NCBI RefSeq assembly: GCF_947179165.1
Contig: NC_077245.1
Location: 42,463,286-42,527,285, forward strand
DNA: 64,000 nucleotides
Direction of reading: 5' to 3'
Source of the DNA: Solanum dulcamara
Taxonomy: Eukaryota; Streptophyta; Magnoliopsida; Solanales; Solanaceae
A model generated the notes under the pieces. The model searched no databases. It saw only the letters and a list, made by a program, of their open reading frames with translations, and was not told where the DNA came from. The position numbers were made by a program, and so were the translations under genes. Positions 59,851 to 64,000 of this stretch are shown here, piece by piece (the first letter of the stretch is position 1; the number at the start of each line of letters is the position of its first letter).

Positions 59851-61641
59851 TTTGGGTTGGAAGTTTGGATGAGGTGGCACCCTAAGGGGCTGCCACGTGT
59901 CACCCCTAGGCGGCTTCCACATGTCAGCTCCTAATACAATGTGTGTATATATATATTATATGCCTCTTAAGGTCATTTCTATGCAGAAAACTTCAGCAGC
60001 AACCAAAAAAAAAGAACCCTAAGTCTAGAGAGAAAAAGAGGACGGCTTGGAGAAAAAATAGGTAAGTCCCAATTTCATTCTGTAAATTAATTATCAAGAG
60101 TATACCAAAATGATATGGAGGTATTAGAAGTATAAAATCATGGCTTGGTGCAGCCAAAACGGAGAGCAAACAGTCCACGCAACTTCCAGCACGCTAAAGA
60201 GGTTTCCGAGGAGCAATTTTGGCTAGTTTTGGCAAATTTCGGGTAAGGTAAGGTTTTTTCTTTAAATTTGGAATTTATGGGGTTGTTATGGATGGTATTA
60301 TGTACCTTTTATACTGCTGTAAGTATAAGAAAGTTGTGGATATGCTCAGCGAAAGAAACAATCTAAATTAAAGTCGTCGTACTTAAATTACAGTCGAAGT
60401 AAGGCGTTGTGTGTTTGAAGGAGGCTGATGGTTGTGTTGGTGTGTGTTTCAGGGCCTAAATGTGTTATAAAATAGGTGGGGGAGCTTCTTGTTTCATCCA
60501 CACGACCCCCGCTTCATATGGTTAAAGGTTTTGCAAAACGGAAACTAGAAACCTTAATTTGGTATTGTGGTGTCGAGCGAGTCATTTGGAGTTTATGTAG
60601 TATTAGATTGATGTAAATTGTATATATATATGCTGCAGGTTATTTTTGTTGGTTGTCTATAGCTATTAGGAGTATAATTGGAAATTCGGATAGGGCACAT
60701 TATAGGGGAGATGCTGCCTAATTTTTGTTAACGCCTTAACTAGCTAAAGGACTAGTTGAGAAGACGAGCAAGGAAATGAGTTCTATGAATACTCATATGT
60801 AAATTAAGATGCTGGAAAGTCTAGGATTGTTGATGCTCGGATTGCTTTCATGTTAAATAGGTTCAAGAGATGACGAGGCGAACGTGTTAAGAGTAACCCG
60901 TAAGAGGTATGTAAAGCTATCGTTTCCTTCTTTTGGCATATTTTGGCATAAGTATGTAAAGACTGTCTCTCTTTTCTTTTGGGCATGTCTTATATTTAAG
61001 TGACAAATGATATGTGTATGAAGCTTGGGGTAACTCTATTCATGAGCTCTGAACATGATTCATGATGCATAATTCGTGTTCACTTATGAATGTTAAAGAC
61101 TCTTAAAGTAGTTAAGCTTCAATTCCTCAAGCCTTCTATATGCTGAAAAGTAGTGTATGTACAGTTATTCCTCCTCTGTTTTGGCATGACTTAGATATAA
61201 GTATTATGTATATGAAGTTGAAATTATTCCACTCTTAAAATTCTGAGTGTGAGTAAGGCTCTTGTTCACTTCCTACTGATTAGAACTCCTGTAACAAGTT
61301 GAGTCATTATTTTTCAAGTCTTCCATGTGATAGGAAGTGGTACATGTAAAGCTTGTCATTACCTACTTCTAGAAAGACTGGACTATAGGTACTATAGAAC
61401 ATAGATTTGCAGATAGCTCCATTTATAGATTCTAGACCTAACTCATAACTTGTACCCACTTCTGAATGATAAGGACCTTGAAGTAGTTAAACTACGACCC
61501 TTGAGCCTCCTACAGGTTGAATAGTGTTGGGATGTGTAAGCTCCTATACCTAGGGGCTCTTCAACATGCTTATGGTGATATCTAAGGGATGTTTGATATG
61601 TATAGAGTTTTACATGCACGTATATGCATTATGATATATAT

Positions 61642-61920
61642 GGAACGGGCCAAACGTACCTCGGCATATCTTGCAATGTAAGGATCGGGCCGTACGTTCC
61701 TTGGCATGTTATACGATATATGGATCGGTCCATCGTACCTTGGCATTTTTACATGATATACGGATTGGGATGTCGTTCCTCAACATTATTATGCGATATC
61801 TGGATCGGGTCATCATTCTTCGGCATTATTATAAGATATGTGGATCGGGCTGTCGTTCCTCGGCATGTACTTTCTATATACATGGATTGGGCTGTATGTT
61901 CTACAACGCTAATAGTATAT
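61642..61920. repeat. 40-bp tandem repeat in LTR B4
   Basis: Seven units begin GGAWYGGG at 61642, 61682, 61722, 61762, 61802, 61842 and 61884, an exact 40-bp step for the first six and 42 for the last. Units share GGATCGGGCCGT, CGTTCCTCGGCAT and GATAT. Two overlapping open frames here encode repeating peptides only because of the repeat. Confidence 0.9.
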
Positions 61921-62985
61921 ATGTTATTATGATGACAAAATGATTTAGTTATTACACAAGTCCCCGAATGGGTCGGATACAGTATGCCTTTATTTTATAA
62001 AATACAAGTACGGTAAATGGCTAAATATTATACTTGCCCCCTGCACCCCTATTTCAGCTGTTGTCTCAGTTATGGTGATTTATGCTTTATATACTCAGTA
62101 CATATATCATACTGACCCCCCTTTCCTCGGGGGGATACATTTCATGCCCCAGGTACAAATGTTCGTTTTGGAGATTCGCCAGCTTAGGGTTTCCACTCAG
62201 CGATGTTGGATGTGCTCCACTGTTTCGGAGCATAACTTTTTATACTGGTCATTTGATATATATATATTTGCTTATTAAGGGGTACATCGGGGCCCCTGTC
62301 CTGACATATGTTACTGTTACTATTCTTAGAGATCTGTAGATATGTGTATGTGGGTAATGTGTGAGTTTTTTGTGATTATAGTTGTACGTTATATTGTAAA
62401 TGTTACTATGCTATAGCAGTCTTGTCGGATGGCTTTACCTTTCATGGCATGATGAAAATGAAAGAGGCTATACGTGTATGAATATATTATCACCCACTGG
62501 GTTCATGTGTTTGGTTCTTATATCTGATAGATATATATACGGGGGTCCAGGTCGGACCCCAATCGCGGCCCATGGGGTTAGGTCATGACACCTGACCCCC
62601 CTCTCTTCGGGGGGCTACGTTTATGCCCGTAGGTACAGACGTACGTTTTGGAGACCCACCAACTTAGGACTCCTACCAGTAAGTTTGAGAGAAGCTCCAT
62701 TGTATCGGAGACTAGTTATGGTACTGGTCTCTTGATTTGTACACTCGTTTTATTTATTTGGGGGTATGACAGGGCCCTATCCCGCCTTATGTTATCATTA
62801 TACTCCTAGAGGTCTGTAGATATATGTGTGGTTGTATTTGAGTTATATAGGTATGTATGTACAGTCGTGAGGATATGGTTTATATTTTGGGGACGCATCC
62901 CCTTTATGATCGCCTTGTCAACTTATATATCTTTCTTGCATGTTATATACTGTGACTCAAACAGAGGACAGGTTGGGTCAGGACA

Positions 62986-63437
62986 AAAATGGTATCAAAG
63001 CGGTCTTTCCTTGGAATGTCTACAAACTGTATCTAGTAGAGTCTTGTTTATTGGTGCATTGTGCACCATATCTAGAAACCGGAGGCTACAGGATATTTAG
63101 GATGTTATCTTTCCTTCTTGTCTTAGATCGTGCAATAGAGCTGTCTATCAGGATAATCCCTCTCTAGCAGACTAGTATGTGTGCGGCCATATCTATAAAG
63201 GAAGCTTCTTTTTGACCTACTTTCTTATAGGATAGGCTTCGGTGTAAAATGAAGAGACCATCTCTAGACAGTATAGGGGGTGCGGAGAAGGCCCTCAGGG
63301 TACACATGGGACCTCAGACTCCAGGACCAAGCAGGTGGAGCCCCAATTATTTGATTGAGACTGATCCCTTCGAATACCCTAACTACATTATGGAGACTGA
63401 TCCCTCGGAAGGCCCAACGATAGGTTCCCCAAAGTAG
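62986..63437 (+). mobile_element. Family B3 primer site, leader and short gag-like frame
   Basis: Primer site TGGTATCAAAGCGG at 62990-63003. The leader matches the one at 26600-26740, including GTCTAGTAGAGTC/ATCTAGTAGAGTC, the hairpin GGTGCATTGTGCACC (63053-63067) and GGAGGCTACA. An ATG at 63249 opens 62 codons (MKRPSLDSIGGAEKALRVHM) containing a repeated phrase ETDP. I do not recognise it as a known gag. It may be the true N-terminus of the family's gag or chance. Confidence 0.55.
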
Positions 63438-63542
63438 TTGATGATCGGGGAAGTGGTTATAGAAGCTATGCCAGCAGTTCTTATGACAAAGTGCTATGTC
63501 AGACCGGCTCCTACGGTAAGTTTTATGGCATATTCGAGCCAT
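63438..63542 (-). pseudogene. Gag start of a minus-strand gypsy element
   Basis: The minus-strand ATG at 63542-63540 opens MARICHKTYRRSRSDIALCH. The bases just before it (TTGATAG) resemble those before the element D gag start (CTGATAG at 42047-42053), so it is probably a D-like gag. Only the N-terminus is present. The left limit, where it meets B3 sequence, is uncertain. Confidence 0.45.
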
Positions 63543-63574
63543 CTATCAAGAAACCTAAGGCTCTAATACGAACT

Positions 63575-64000
63575 TTGTCACAACCCCAAACCACTGTTAT
63601 TGGCTCCCACACTAAACATCTGATGGGAGAACCACTATTTCAGTCAAAACTAATAGTATTCACAAAAGATAGATAATTTAAAAATGTGGAAGAAGGTTTA
63701 TTAATAAAACAAAGGTTGAATTCCCCTAAATTCAAAATAATCTAGTCAACAACCCAACATGTGGAATTAACAACTAGGAACTAAAAGTCGATCTACCAAA
63801 ACATTCTACTAACAAGTCTAAAGATGGGGATGTAACCCTAAAAGTCATAAAATAACAAGTCAGAAGTTAAGTCCTAAAAGAAAGACCAAAATGAGAAGAG
63901 CCCAGGTAGCCTGAAAAAACTGGCTCACCTTTGAACTCTGGCAGCTAATGATCTTCTATTACAGGTCTCACAGCAACCGCATGAATATGCCCTATACTCA
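63575..64000 (-). repeat. LTR F, 3' part, continues beyond the window
   Basis: The minus strand ends GGGGTTGTGACA at 63575, followed leftwards by TTCGTATTAGAGCC, a decayed primer site. The sequence is not clearly family A to E. It runs off the right edge, so its length is unknown. Confidence 0.6.

Larger units (their letters stand above)
59455..62590 (+). repeat. Solo LTR B4 (3136 bp) inside LTR B3
   Basis: Starts TGTTACACCCCGTAC and ends GGTCATGACA. Flanks are ACTGA (59450-59454) and CCTGA (62591-62595), a 5-bp target-site duplication with one change. LTR B3 continues in register on both sides. No internal region is present, so this is a solo LTR, the known product of recombination between the two LTRs of one element. 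Confidence 0.85.
56222..62985 (+). repeat. LTR B3, a 5' LTR split by a solo LTR
   Basis: Starts TGTTACACCCTATAC at 56222 inside the E gag and runs to 59454. It resumes at 62596 and ends GGGTCAGGACA at 62985 with a primer site just after. About 3.6 kb when joined. It matches family B in order: GACTCGA-type TAAGCTAC words near 56480, GCCACGTGG-like words near 56630, a TATA-like run near 56806, and CTGACCCCCCT near 62595. It also has two or three GGATCGGGCC units near 57930-58000. Confidence 0.75.

Noticed and set aside
61624..61943. Two overlapping plus frames with repeating peptides, and a possible CRISPR-like array
   Set aside because: The 40-bp units are contiguous without unique spacers, in a plant LTR, so this is a tandem repeat and not CRISPR.

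Overview
This is a plant nuclear DNA window made almost entirely of nested, broken retrotransposons. No host gene, tRNA gene, intact rRNA gene, operon or CRISPR array is supported. The evidence for a plant is: Ty3/gypsy chromoviruses of the Tekay/Del and Galadriel types with initiator-Met-tRNA-like primer sites, a Tat/Ogre-like LTR, a LINE ending in an RNase H domain plus poly(A), and a plant-type 5S rRNA fragment. From remembered family resemblance I think Solanaceae pericentromeric heterochromatin is likely, but this was not tested. LTR family letters A to F are mine.

Layout. 1-2401: 3' end of a LINE (+), inserted in pol of a minus-strand gypsy element (A1, gag/pol 2402-5778, LTR 5985-8956). 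A1 sits in the gag of a related element (A2, gag 8957-9960, LTR 9973-13395, itself interrupted by an inverted LTR-A piece). 13396-18130: Tat/Ogre-like LTR, leader and gag remnants, split by an LTR-A copy (A3). 18131-19400: non-coding, rich in short dyad motifs. 19400-22877: pol of a Galadriel-type chromovirus (-), with protease, RT, RNase H, integrase and chromodomain. Its gag lies 10 kb away at 32892-33873, because an LTR of family C (22878-32891) was inserted, and that LTR was in turn split by a complete family B element (23556-31461).

The family B element has two LTRs of about 3 kb, a primer site, a polypurine tract and TSD-like flanks. Its internal region is only 1.9 kb, with no recognisable protein but with 84 nt of 5S rRNA sequence next to the polypurine tract. 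32317-37062 is repeated in tandem at 37070-41815 with no difference noticed; the junction carries a 7-bp filler that looks copied from a site about 30 bp away. The second copy runs into the LTR end, primer site, gag and pol of element D (to 46138). 46225-49930 is a truncated family C element (+), facing an inverted family C LTR (50119 to about 52020). 52020-56221 holds a pol tail, LTR E and a gag, an arrangement expected of LTR-LTR recombination. 56222-63437 is a family B 5' LTR and leader, split by a TSD-flanked solo LTR of the same family (59455-62590). The window ends in a minus-strand gag start and the start of another LTR (63575-64000).

All protein-coding remnants carry stops or frameshifts or are truncated, and none looks able to move by itself. 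The points of most interest are the 5S-carrying non-autonomous element, the tandem duplication junction, and the fact that each LTR family carries its own short palindromic motifs near the presumed promoter.
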